A stretch of DNA of 64,000 bases, from NCBI RefSeq assembly GCF_016863635.1, contig NZ_BOPG01000012.1:736908-800907 (forward strand), given 5' to 3'. The position numbers and the translations under genes are program-made. Numbering within the stretch: the first letter of the stretch is position 1; each line of letters opens with the position of its first letter. The stretch comes from Virgisporangium aurantiacum (GTDB lineage Bacteria > Actinomycetota > Actinomycetes > Mycobacteriales > Micromonosporaceae). Shown piece by piece: positions 41,944 to 49,566 of the stretch. Below the pieces are notes generated by a model, which saw nothing but the letters and a program-made list of their open reading frames with translations, ran no database searches and was not told the origin of the DNA.

Positions 41944-43041
41944 TCAGAGGACGACCAGCTCGGTCGGCAGCGTGTTCATCCGGTCGGCGCCGTCCTCCGT
42001 GCACACCACGATGTCCTCGATGCGGGCACCGTGCCGGCCCGCCCGGTACACGCCGGGCTCGATCGAGAATGCCATCCCGGGCTCCAGCGGCCGGTCGTTG
42101 CCGGCCACGAGGTACGGGTCCTCGTGGCCGTCGAGGCCGATGCCGTGGCCGGTGCGGTGCAGGAACTCCGGGCCGTAGCCGGCCTTCGTGAGGAGGTCGC
42201 GGCAGGCCGCGTCGACGTCCTGCGCCGCGACACCCGGCCGCACCGCGACCAGCCCGGCCAGTTGGGCCTCGTGCAGGGCGGCGTAGTACTCCGCGAAGTC
42301 GGCCGGTGGCCGCCCGCCGGCGACGTAGGTGCGGGTGCAGTCGGAGCAGTAGCCGTCGGGCATCGTGCCGCCGATGTCGACGACCACCGGGTCGCCCGCC
42401 TCGATCACGCGGTCGGACGTGTGATGGTGCGGGCTGGCACCGTTCGGCCCGCTGGCGACGATCGTGAAGTCCACCTTTTCGTGCCCGGCGGCCCGGATCG
42501 CGGCCGCGATGTCGGCGGCCACCTCGGCCTCGGTGCGCCCGGGCCGCAGCCACTCCCCCATCCGGGCGTGCACCGAGTCGATGGCCGCACCGGCCCGGCG
42601 CAACGCCTCGACCTCCTCCGGCGACTTGCGCAGCCGCAGTTCGCGCAGCACGTCACCGGCCAGGGCCTGCGCCACGCCCGGCAGCGCGGACCGCAGCGCG
42701 AGGACCTGCTCGGCCCACATCCGGTTCGCCAGGCCCACCGAGGACGCACCGGGAAGCGCGGACGCCACCAACGGATACGGGTCGGTGCCGTCGAGATGAT
42801 CGGTGATCGTCACGCCGAGGCCGCCCGCCGGTGCGGCCTCCGCGTCGGGACGTTCGAGACGCGGGACGATCAGCGTGGCCGGCCCGTCGACGGGCAGCAC
42901 CAGCAGGGTGAGCCGCTCGGTCGGCTTCGCCGCGTACCCGGTGAGGTACCGGAGGTCGGAGCCGGGGCTGAGCAGCAGCGCGTCGAGGCCGGCGGCCGCG
43001 GTGGCGGCCCGGGCGGCGTCGAGCCGGTCGATCGTGTACAT
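41944..43041 (-). CDS. M24 family metallopeptidase (Xaa-Pro peptidase type)
   Basis: 365 residues from ATG 43041. A creatinase-like N-terminal domain (about 1-130, LLLSPGSDLRYLTGY) is followed by the pita-bread catalytic domain. Metal ligands are seen in VVVDIGGTMPDGYCSDCTRT (two Asp), FLHRTGHGIGLDGHEDP (His), MAFSIEPGVY (Glu) and ARIEDIVV (Glu). It probably removes an amino acid preceding proline from peptides in the cytosol. It lies 9 bp after the asparaginase-like gene, with AGGG as ribosome binding site, and is the last gene of a three-gene operon. Confidence 0.92.
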   Translation of the reverse strand: MYTIDRLDAARAATAAAGLDALLLSPGSDLRYLTGYAAKPTERLTLLVLPVDGPATLIVPRLERPDAEAAPAGGLGVTITDHLDGTDPYPLVASALPGASSVGLANRMWAEQVLALRSALPGVAQALAGDVLRELRLRKSPEEVEALRRAGAAIDSVHARMGEWLRPGRTEAEVAADIAAAIRAAGHEKVDFTIVASGPNGASPHHHTSDRVIEAGDPVVVDIGGTMPDGYCSDCTRTYVAGGRPPADFAEYYAALHEAQLAGLVAVRPGVAAQDVDAACRDLLTKAGYGPEFLHRTGHGIGLDGHEDPYLVAGNDRPLEPGMAFSIEPGVYRAGRHGARIEDIVVCTEDGADRMNTLPTELVVL

Positions 43042-43050
43042 CAAGCAACC

Positions 43051-44010
43051 CTAAAGCGCCTCGAACCAGCGGCGCACCCCGGCGGGACTGCCGGATCCGA
43101 GCGCCACCATCAGCGCCAGGCGGGCCTTCGACGCGGCCAGCCCCCGGGCGCCGATCGCACCCACGGTGGCCGCCAGGAAGTGGCTCTCGGGCGGGTCGGT
43201 GGTGACGCCGGCGCGGCAGCGGGAGGCGACCACCACCGGGATACCCCAGTCGGTGAGGTCGCTGATCGCGGCGAGCAGCGACGTCGGGACGTTGCCGTTG
43301 CCCGTCCCCTCGATGACGACGCCGGCCGCGCCGCCGTCGACCACGGCCGTGAGCACCGACGCCTCCATGCCCGGGTAGGTCCGGATCAGCGCGACGTCGG
43401 TCGCCGGCTCGCCGGCCGCCCGGGGTGGGCGCGGCGGCGGCGCGCCGAGCGGTTCCACACCGGCACCGGCCCCGCCGCCGACGACGCGGCCCACCGGCGG
43501 GTACGGCGCCGACGAGAACCCGGCGACGGCGGTCGCGTCGACCTGCGTGACCCAGCGCGCGGCGTGCAGGTCGTCGTCGACGCACACCACCGCACCGGCC
43601 AGCCGTAGCGCCGGATCGCGGGCGGCGACCAGCGCGGCGGCGAGGTTGCGCGGGCCGTCGGCGCCGAGTTCGTCGGGCCGGCGCGCGGCACCGGTGAACA
43701 CGATCCCGGCGCGGGCGGCGGCCGGCCCGACGAGCAAATCGGTGAGGAACGCGGTCTCCTCGATCGTGTCGAGCCCGTGCGTCACCACGACGCCGTCGTA
43801 CCCGTCGTCGAGGACGGCCGTGCGCACCGTCCGGGCCAGCATGAGCATCGTCGACGACGTCATGTCCCAGGCCGGCTCGGTGAGCACGTCCATCGGCTCC
43901 ACGGTCCCCTTCCCCGGCGGCAGGTCCGCGAGGAGCTCGGCCGCCGAGCGCAGACCGGATCGGCCGTACGCGATGACGTCGCCGGTCGCGATCAGGAGCA
44001 CCCGCGGCAT
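43051..44010 (-). CDS. Asparaginase-like protein lacking both catalytic threonines
   Basis: 319 residues with the fold signature of bacterial type I/II asparaginases. Motif 1 reads IATGDVIAYG where active enzymes have TGGT-I, so the nucleophilic Thr is Val. Motif 2 reads VTHGLDTIEETAF instead of HGTDTMEET, so the second catalytic Thr is Leu while the Asp is kept. The C-terminal domain (VIEGTGNGNVP, PVVVASRCRAG) is intact. It is therefore unlikely to be a classical asparaginase and may bind a ligand or act on another amide. Its start shares one base with the stop of the HTH-Clp_N gene (TGATG), and the M24 peptidase follows after 9 bp. Confidence 0.85.
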   Translation of the reverse strand: MPRVLLIATGDVIAYGRSGLRSAAELLADLPPGKGTVEPMDVLTEPAWDMTSSTMLMLARTVRTAVLDDGYDGVVVTHGLDTIEETAFLTDLLVGPAAARAGIVFTGAARRPDELGADGPRNLAAALVAARDPALRLAGAVVCVDDDLHAARWVTQVDATAVAGFSSAPYPPVGRVVGGGAGAGVEPLGAPPPRPPRAAGEPATDVALIRTYPGMEASVLTAVVDGGAAGVVIEGTGNGNVPTSLLAAISDLTDWGIPVVVASRCRAGVTTDPPESHFLAATVGAIGARGLAASKARLALMVALGSGSPAGVRRWFEAL

Positions 44011-44735
44011 CAGCGCTGTCCCGCCGCCATGATCTTCGTGAGGGCGTCGACGATGAACTCCTCGGCGCGGGCCTTGTCGATTCCGAGCCGGTGCAGCGGG
44101 CCGTCGCCGTCCTCCTGTTCCAGAACGGCGAGCAGGATGTGCTCGGTGCCGATGTAGTTGTGGCCCAGCCGCAGCGCCTCCCGGAACGTCAGTTCGAGCG
44201 CCTTCCGGGCCGGCGGGTCGAACGGGATGTGCCCCGACCGCGCCGGACCCGGCGGCGGCAGCGTCGCCACCACGGCCTCGCGGGCCGCCTCCAGCGTGAC
44301 GCCCTGCGCCTCGACCGCCTTCGCGGCAAGCCCTTCCGGGACGTTCAGCAGGCCGAGGATCAGGTGGCCGGACTGGATGGTGGGGCTGCCGTTCGTCCCC
44401 GCCTCGTGCTGGGAGTCGACGACCACCTTGCGGGCCCGGTCGGTGAACCGGGCGAAGTTCATCGAGGTGGCCGCCTCCTCGGACTTGGGCACGAAGCGCT
44501 TCTGCGCGGCCTGCTTGGAGACGCCCATGCTGCGGCCGATGTCGGTCCAGGACGCGCCGGAGCGGCGGGCCTGGTCGACGAAGTGGCCGATGAGGTGGTC
44601 GGCGAGTTCGCCGAGGTGGTCGGCCACCAGGACGGCGTCGGTCAACTGGTCGAGGGCGTCGGTGTGCACCTGCTTGATGGTCAGGATCACGTCGTCCAGC
44701 CGCACCGGCGGCGGGATCGGCATCGGGTTCGTCAT
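44010..44735 (-). CDS. HTH and Clp N-domain protein, probable autoregulator
   Basis: 241 residues. The N-terminal third has a helix-turn-helix (GASWTDIGRSMGVSKQAAQKRF, about 60-82). The rest is a double Clp_N repeat (MNFARFTDRARKVV, SGHLILGLLN, then RKALELTFREALRLGHNYIGTEHILLAVL), the substrate-recognition domain of ClpA/ClpC. There is no AAA+ ATPase, so the protein would pair DNA binding with Clp-type peptide or adaptor binding. Two perfect 17-bp palindromes cover its promoter; the nearest begins 4 bases before the ATG and includes the ribosome binding site AAGG. It heads an operon with the asparaginase-like protein and the M24 peptidase. Confidence 0.9.
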   Translation of the reverse strand: MTNPMPIPPPVRLDDVILTIKQVHTDALDQLTDAVLVADHLGELADHLIGHFVDQARRSGASWTDIGRSMGVSKQAAQKRFVPKSEEAATSMNFARFTDRARKVVVDSQHEAGTNGSPTIQSGHLILGLLNVPEGLAAKAVEAQGVTLEAAREAVVATLPPPGPARSGHIPFDPPARKALELTFREALRLGHNYIGTEHILLAVLEQEDGDGPLHRLGIDKARAEEFIVDALTKIMAAGQR

Positions 44736-44738
44736 GTC

Positions 44739-44783
44739 GTCAACCTTAGGTTGACGGTGCCGGATCGTCAACCCGAGGTTGAC
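44739..44783. promoter_or_regulatory. Pair of perfect 17-bp palindromes, operator of the HTH-Clp_N gene
   Basis: GTCAACC-TTA-GGTTGAC (44739-44755) and GTCAACC-CGA-GGTTGAC (44767-44783) have identical 7-bp arms and centres 28 bp apart, close to three helical turns. They lie between the HTH-Clp_N gene and the divergent exonuclease gene (start 44810). The first overlaps the ribosome binding region of the HTH gene. Confidence 0.8.
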
Positions 44784-44809
44784 GATCGAATCCATGGCAC
44801 GCTGTACCG

Positions 44810-45718
44810 GTGACGCTGCTCCTGGTCGATGCCGCCAGCCTCTACTTCCGGGCCTACTTCGGCATTCCCGAGAAGGCCGCCCTGGCCCCCGACGGATCGC
44901 CGGTCAACGCGGTGCGCGGGTTCATGGACATGGTCGCCCAGCTGGTCCGCACGAGACGGCCCGACCGGTTGGTGTGCTGCCTCGACGCCGACTGGCGACC
45001 GGCGTGGCGGGTCAAACTGCTGCCCGCGTACAAGGCGCAGCGCCTCACCGGCGCCGGCGGCGAACTGGTCCCCGACGGGCTGGTGCCGCAGGTGCCGATC
45101 ATCGAGGAGGTGCTCGACGCCGTCGGGATCCGCGCGGTGGGCGTCAAGAACTACGAGGCCGACGACGTGATCGGCGCGCTCGCCGCCCGCGAGCCCGGTC
45201 CGGTCGAGGTGGCCACCGGCGACCGCGACCTGTTCCAGGTCATCGACGACGCCCGCGGTGTGCGGGTCCTCTACTGCGGCCGCGGCGTGGCCAAGCTCGA
45301 GGTGCTGGACGACGCCGCACTGCAGGCCAAGTACGGCGTGCCGGCCAGCGGCTACGCCGACTTCGCGGCGTTGCGCGGCGACCCGAGCGACGGCCTGCCC
45401 GGCGTCGCCGGCGTCGGCGAGAAGACCGCCGCCCGGCTGATCACCCGGCACGGCGACCTCGACGGCCTGCTCGCCGCGCTCGACGACCCGGCCGCCGGGT
45501 TCGCCCCCGGCCTCAAGGGCAAGCTGGTCGCCGGGCGCGAGTACCTGGTGAAGGCGCAGAAGGTGGTCAAGGTGGCCGTCGACGCGCCGGTGCCGGCGAT
45601 CGACTGCACGATGCCCCGGGTCCCCGCCGACGCGGAGCGGTTGTTCGCCCTCGCCGAGAAGTGGGGCCTGGCCAGCCCGGCGCGGCGGCTCGTCGACGCG
45701 CTAGCCCACGCCGAGTAG
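44810..45718 (+). CDS. 5'-3' exonuclease (PolA N-domain / FEN-like)
   Basis: 302 residues from GTG 44810. It is a stand-alone version of the 5' nuclease domain of DNA polymerase I: LLLVDAASLYFRAYFG with the first metal Asp, VKNYEADDVIGALA, VATGDRDLFQVI and a helix-hairpin-helix (DGLPGVAGVGEKTAARLI). Such proteins remove RNA primers or flaps. It is divergent from the HTH-Clp_N gene and close to its palindromes. The last 18 bases overlap the convergent STAS gene. Confidence 0.93.
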   Translation: MTLLLVDAASLYFRAYFGIPEKAALAPDGSPVNAVRGFMDMVAQLVRTRRPDRLVCCLDADWRPAWRVKLLPAYKAQRLTGAGGELVPDGLVPQVPIIEEVLDAVGIRAVGVKNYEADDVIGALAAREPGPVEVATGDRDLFQVIDDARGVRVLYCGRGVAKLEVLDDAALQAKYGVPASGYADFAALRGDPSDGLPGVAGVGEKTAARLITRHGDLDGLLAALDDPAAGFAPGLKGKLVAGREYLVKAQKVVKVAVDAPVPAIDCTMPRVPADAERLFALAEKWGLASPARRLVDALAHAE

Positions 45719-46015
45719 CTCGCGTAGGCCGGCCAGCCGCAGCACCAGCAACGGAACCGGGCTCGCGACGACCACCCGCACGTCGGCGTCGTGCGCGGAC
45801 GCCTCGACGCGGTAACGCTCCAGCGTGCGGGCCACCGAGGTGTCGAAGTAGCCGACGCCGCCCAGGTCGATCTCCACCTGCGGCACCGATCCCGGCGCCC
45901 GGGTCCACATCGTCTCGGCCAACCGGTCGAGCACCGACAGGTCCAGGTCGCCGCGCACGACGAGCCGGAGCACGCCGTCACCCGCGGCTTCCCACCGGGC
46001 AAGGTCGGTCGACAT
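45701..46015 (-). CDS. STAS domain protein (anti-sigma factor antagonist type)
   Basis: 104 residues from ATG 46015; a GTG at 46036 would add a near-repeat of the first residues. A single STAS domain is seen: VLRLVVRGDLDLSVLDRLAE, VEIDLGGVGYFDTSVARTLERY. The Ser in the DTS loop matches the phosphorylation site of SpoIIAA/RsbV-type proteins, so it may release a sigma factor by binding an anti-sigma kinase. No such kinase is adjacent. It overlaps the exonuclease end by 18 bases. Confidence 0.82.
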   Translation of the reverse strand: MSTDLARWEAAGDGVLRLVVRGDLDLSVLDRLAETMWTRAPGSVPQVEIDLGGVGYFDTSVARTLERYRVEASAHDADVRVVVASPVPLLVLRLAGLRELLGVG

Positions 46016-46076
46016 GCCGCCAGCATCGGTCGACACGGGTGGATGAATCTAGTGCGCGGAACGCACGCGGTTGTCC

Positions 46077-47045
46077 TCAGGACGAACCCCTCAGCGTGGC
46101 GCTGGGCAACACGCCGTACGTGGCGCGGTAGATCGCGGTGAACCGGCTGTGGTTGGCGAAGCCCCACCGGGCGGCGACCGCCGCCACCGTCGTCTTCTCC
46201 GGATCGGCGGCGATCAGGGCGCGGTGGGCGTGGTCGAGCCGGACCCGGCGCAGGTACGCCATCGGCGTCGTGTCGAGGTGCCGGCGGAACGCCAGTTGCA
46301 CCGCGCGGACGCTGACGTGCGCGGCCTCGGCGATTCCGGCCAGCGAGACGTCCTCGGCGGCGTGGTCGTCGATGTACGCGAGGGCGCGCCGCAGCGTGGT
46401 GTCGGACGCGTCGTGCCGGTCCTCGATCGTCGGATCGACGAGCGCCGTGTTCGGGAAGGTGGCCAACGTCGCCGCCGCGAGCAGTTGCGCGGCGCTGTCG
46501 ACGAGCAGCGGGACGGCGGCGGTCTCCCGGTCGTCGAGCAGGCCGGCGACGTAGCGGCGGGTGTTCCACCAGTGCGCCGCGGCGGCCGGCGAACACGGGT
46601 CGAGGCCGGTGAACCGGATCGGTTCGGGCCGCCGGCCGGGCGCCGGCGAGGCCACCCGGGCCAGCAGCCCGGGATCCATGACGCAGCAGGTGATGGCGCC
46701 GGGCAACCACCGCAGGGTGTACGGCAGATCGGGATCGGCCACCAGGAAGAGATCGTCGGCGGCGTACCGTCCGTCGACCCGGCCGCAGCACCGCTCCATC
46801 CGCGCCGTCGACACGCGGGCGATCACGAGCAGGCGCAACGGATCGACCGCGAAGTCGAGGTGGTTGAACTGCTCGACGGACTCCAGCGCGAAGGGGCCGG
46901 CATCGGTGCGCCGGTGGTGGAACCGGTACCGCTCGTCGGTGCAGGTCATCCGCATCGCGGTGCCGTACATGGTCACCAGGTAGTCGTGGATGGCGTCCGC
47001 GTCGGTCAGCTCCCGTGTCGTGATGCGCCGTTCGGGCGCCGCCAT
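46077..47045 (-). CDS. AraC family transcriptional regulator (twin 1)
   Basis: 322 residues. The C-terminal 100 residues form two helix-turn-helix motifs (VSLAGIAEAAHVSVRAVQLAFRRH and KTTVAAVAARWGFANHSRFT) of the AraC/XylS family. The N-terminal half resembles AraC-binding-like domains of actinobacterial RipA/FeaR-type regulators (SVEQFNHLDFAV). It lies 5 bp downstream of an equally long AraC gene of similar layout, so the pair arose by tandem duplication. The inducer and target genes are unknown. Confidence 0.9.
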   Translation of the reverse strand: MAAPERRITTRELTDADAIHDYLVTMYGTAMRMTCTDERYRFHHRRTDAGPFALESVEQFNHLDFAVDPLRLLVIARVSTARMERCCGRVDGRYAADDLFLVADPDLPYTLRWLPGAITCCVMDPGLLARVASPAPGRRPEPIRFTGLDPCSPAAAAHWWNTRRYVAGLLDDRETAAVPLLVDSAAQLLAAATLATFPNTALVDPTIEDRHDASDTTLRRALAYIDDHAAEDVSLAGIAEAAHVSVRAVQLAFRRHLDTTPMAYLRRVRLDHAHRALIAADPEKTTVAAVAARWGFANHSRFTAIYRATYGVLPSATLRGSS

Positions 47046-47050
47046 GGTCG

Positions 47051-48019
47051 TCAGGCTCCGAGCGTCTCGCCGGGCGACCGTCCGAAGACCTTGCGGTACT
47101 CGACCGCGAACCGGCCCGGCGCGGCGAAGCCCCACCGGCGGGCGATCCCGGCCACGGTGTCGCCCCGGGCCCGGTCACCGGCGAGCAGGTCGCGGTGGGC
47201 GCGTTCCATCCGGACCCGGCGCAGGTACCCCATCGGGGTCGTGTCACCGTGCCGGGCGAACGCCGCCTGCAGCCCCCGGACCCGCACTCCCGCGGCCGCC
47301 GCGACGTCCTCCAGCGTGATCGGCCCGTCGGCGTGGGCGTCGATGTAGGCGACCGCCTGCCGCACCGCGATCGGAGGAACCCGGCCCGCCCCTGGCGTGT
47401 AGTCGACGGTCATCGTGCTGTTGGGGAACGCCGCGAGCACGGCCGCCGCCGCGGCCTCGACCACGCTGGACAGGATCAGCGGATTGGACACCGCCGGGTC
47501 CGGACCGGCGAAGCTGTCGAACAGGTAGGCCGCGGTCGCCAACCAGTGCCGGGTCAGGGCCGGCGACACCGGTTGCACCCCGGCGAGCCGGAAGTCCCCG
47601 GAGTCGACGCCGAGCCGGCCGGCGAGCCGGGTCACCGCCGCCGCCGGCATCTGGACGATGTCGCACGTCACCTGCTCCATCAACACCGCGAGCGGGATGC
47701 CCGGCGGGTACAGCAGCACACCGCCCTCGCCGGCCCGGCCGACGTAGCGTCCTGCGGTCAGGTCGAAGCGGCCGCCGGTCACGTCGACCACCACGATCGT
47801 CTCGAACGCCTCGGTGCTGACCGCCACCGTCGCCCCGTAGATCATGCGGTCGACGGTGACGCCGCCGGCCCAGGCCGCCCGTGACCGGAACCTGAGCGGG
47901 CTGGACCGGCCGAGCAGGCGCGGACGGTTCCTGACGTACCGGCTGCTGATCAGGTGCTCGACCTCGCCGAGATCGCGCGACTCGACCTCGATCCGCCCGA
48001 CCTCCACCCGGGTGTCCAT
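47051..48019 (-). CDS. AraC family transcriptional regulator (twin 2)
   Basis: 322 residues from ATG 48019, exactly the same length as the downstream twin; a GTG at 48058 would add 13 residues. The same layout is seen: an AraC-binding-like domain (LLYPPGIPLAVLMEQVTCDI) and a C-terminal double helix-turn-helix (ITLEDVAAAAGVRVRGLQAAF, DTVAGIARRWGFAAPGRFAVEY). It is first in a two-gene transcription unit with only 5 bp between the genes. No adjacent enzyme gene suggests what it controls. Confidence 0.9.
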   Translation of the reverse strand: MDTRVEVGRIEVESRDLGEVEHLISSRYVRNRPRLLGRSSPLRFRSRAAWAGGVTVDRMIYGATVAVSTEAFETIVVVDVTGGRFDLTAGRYVGRAGEGGVLLYPPGIPLAVLMEQVTCDIVQMPAAAVTRLAGRLGVDSGDFRLAGVQPVSPALTRHWLATAAYLFDSFAGPDPAVSNPLILSSVVEAAAAAVLAAFPNSTMTVDYTPGAGRVPPIAVRQAVAYIDAHADGPITLEDVAAAAGVRVRGLQAAFARHGDTTPMGYLRRVRMERAHRDLLAGDRARGDTVAGIARRWGFAAPGRFAVEYRKVFGRSPGETLGA

Positions 48020-48077
48020 GCTCCGGGTGTACTCCAGGCGGAAAGCGGACGCCGTCACCCGTGCGGGTGAATGCCGC

Positions 48078-49019
48078 TCAGGAGTGCGCGGCGGCGCGGT
48101 GCTCCCGCAGGATGTGGTCGCCGAAGTCGCAGCCGGGACGGCGCAGCACCGTGTGGGCGTGGTTCCCGCCGTCGTCCTGGTTGTCGTACTCGATCAGCAG
48201 CTCACCGGACTGCACGCGGTAGTAGTGGCGGCCGCCCGGGTCGGTGGAGCCCTCCCACGCGAAATGGAGCCGGCCCAGGTCGATGCGCGCGGTCTCGGCG
48301 CCGGCCAGGTCCGCGGGCAGCCGGCCCAGGTAGACGTGCAACAGGCGCCACAGCAGTTCGCGCGCCTTCGGGTTCAGCGCCCGCGCGGCCACGCCGGCCG
48401 GCTCCAGACCGTCGTCGAGGTCGGCCCGGGAGCCGCTCCGGATGTCGAGCGGCGGTTCGTCGGCCACGATCGCGGCCGACCGCTGCTTCGGCCCCATCTC
48501 GGCCAGCAGCGCCCGGGCCACGTCCTCTTCCGGAGCGAGCGGACGCAGCACCACCGCGCCCGCGTGCCCCATGCGCGCCGGGTGCGCGCCGAGGAACACC
48601 GGCGTCGGCGCCACGCGGTTGCCTTCGAGCGTCATAGAGACGGACAGGTGGTGACCCTCGAACCGCCAGCCCCACAGGTCGCCCTCGCTCGGGCTGCCGA
48701 ACACCACCACCGAGTAGTTGTCGCTGCGGCGGCCGTTGCGCCAGTTCTCGGCCCGGTCGAGCACCTCTTCCAGCGCCATCACGGCCATCGCCTGGGCGTA
48801 GGCGGCCGGGCTGAGCGCGGCGGCGAGCAGGCGGTGCATGCTCTTGCGTCCGTCGGAACCGAGTTCGCAGAGCGTGGCACCCGGACGCGGTATCGGCGTG
48901 TACTCGATCCACCGCCGCTGACCGTCGTCGAACGAAAGGTGGACCTTCTCGCGCGCCTCCGCCGGAATGCCGGCGAGCAGCGCCGACGCCGCCGCGCGCA
49001 TCGCCCGTGCCGTAGCCAT
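48078..49019 (-). CDS. DUF3500 family protein
   Basis: 313 residues. The segment DLWGWRFEGHHLSVSMTLEGNRVAPTPVFLGAHPA is the hallmark of DUF3500, and FAWEGSTDPGGRHYYRVQSGELLIEYDNQDD is its C-terminal signature. There is no obvious signal peptide despite an Ala-rich start. The many conserved His, Asp and Glu residues hint at metal binding, but no reaction is established. It follows the DUF1203 gene by 9 bp and should be co-transcribed with it. Confidence 0.88.
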   Translation of the reverse strand: MATARAMRAAASALLAGIPAEAREKVHLSFDDGQRRWIEYTPIPRPGATLCELGSDGRKSMHRLLAAALSPAAYAQAMAVMALEEVLDRAENWRNGRRSDNYSVVVFGSPSEGDLWGWRFEGHHLSVSMTLEGNRVAPTPVFLGAHPARMGHAGAVVLRPLAPEEDVARALLAEMGPKQRSAAIVADEPPLDIRSGSRADLDDGLEPAGVAARALNPKARELLWRLLHVYLGRLPADLAGAETARIDLGRLHFAWEGSTDPGGRHYYRVQSGELLIEYDNQDDGGNHAHTVLRRPGCDFGDHILREHRAAAHS

Positions 49020-49028
49020 GTCCTCACA

Positions 49029-49508
49029 TTACGGTGAACCGGCAGGTCGCGCCTCGAACATGAGGCAGCCCGCCGCCGCGCTGCGCACGTGGACGAACGC
49101 CACCGACGGCTGGGCGAGCACGGCCCGGACGGCCGCCTCCTGGTCCTCACCACCCGGCACGAACGTGATGTGGTCGTAGGCGCGGGCGCCGTCGTGGGTG
49201 AACGGGTTGATCATCCGCCGGTCGCGGGACAGCTCCACCGGGTACACCCCGGTGGTCCCGTACCCCGCGCACGCCTCGCTGTGGACGAACACCGGGCCGG
49301 CCTCCATCCACGGCGACGGCGCCGTCCACGGCGAATAGGTGATCAACGCGATCCGCTCGTCGGCGTCGGCCGGGCGCAGGCAGCACCGGAGCGGCTCCCA
49401 GCCCTCGGCGGCGAACGGCGTCCACGGGTTGCCGAACTCGTCCTCGCCCGCCGCGCGCATCGCCGCGAGCCGGTCGGGGTCGATCGGAAGGAACAACACG
49501 TCACTCAT
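49029..49508 (-). CDS. DUF1203 family protein
   Basis: 159 residues. The pattern PLRCCLRPADADERIALITYSPW, then EAGPVFVHSEACAGY, and a C-terminal VRSAAAGCLMFEARP matches DUF1203. Two adjacent cysteines and a HSEAC motif could bind a metal. No function is known. It is upstream of the DUF3500 gene with 9 bp between them. Confidence 0.85.
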   Translation of the reverse strand: MSDVLFLPIDPDRLAAMRAAGEDEFGNPWTPFAAEGWEPLRCCLRPADADERIALITYSPWTAPSPWMEAGPVFVHSEACAGYGTTGVYPVELSRDRRMINPFTHDGARAYDHITFVPGGEDQEAAVRAVLAQPSVAFVHVRSAAAGCLMFEARPAGSP

Positions 49509-49566
49509 GCCAACAAGCCTGGCGCGAACCGGGCCCGGGGTCTGGCGGGATTAGGACCTCGCGTTC

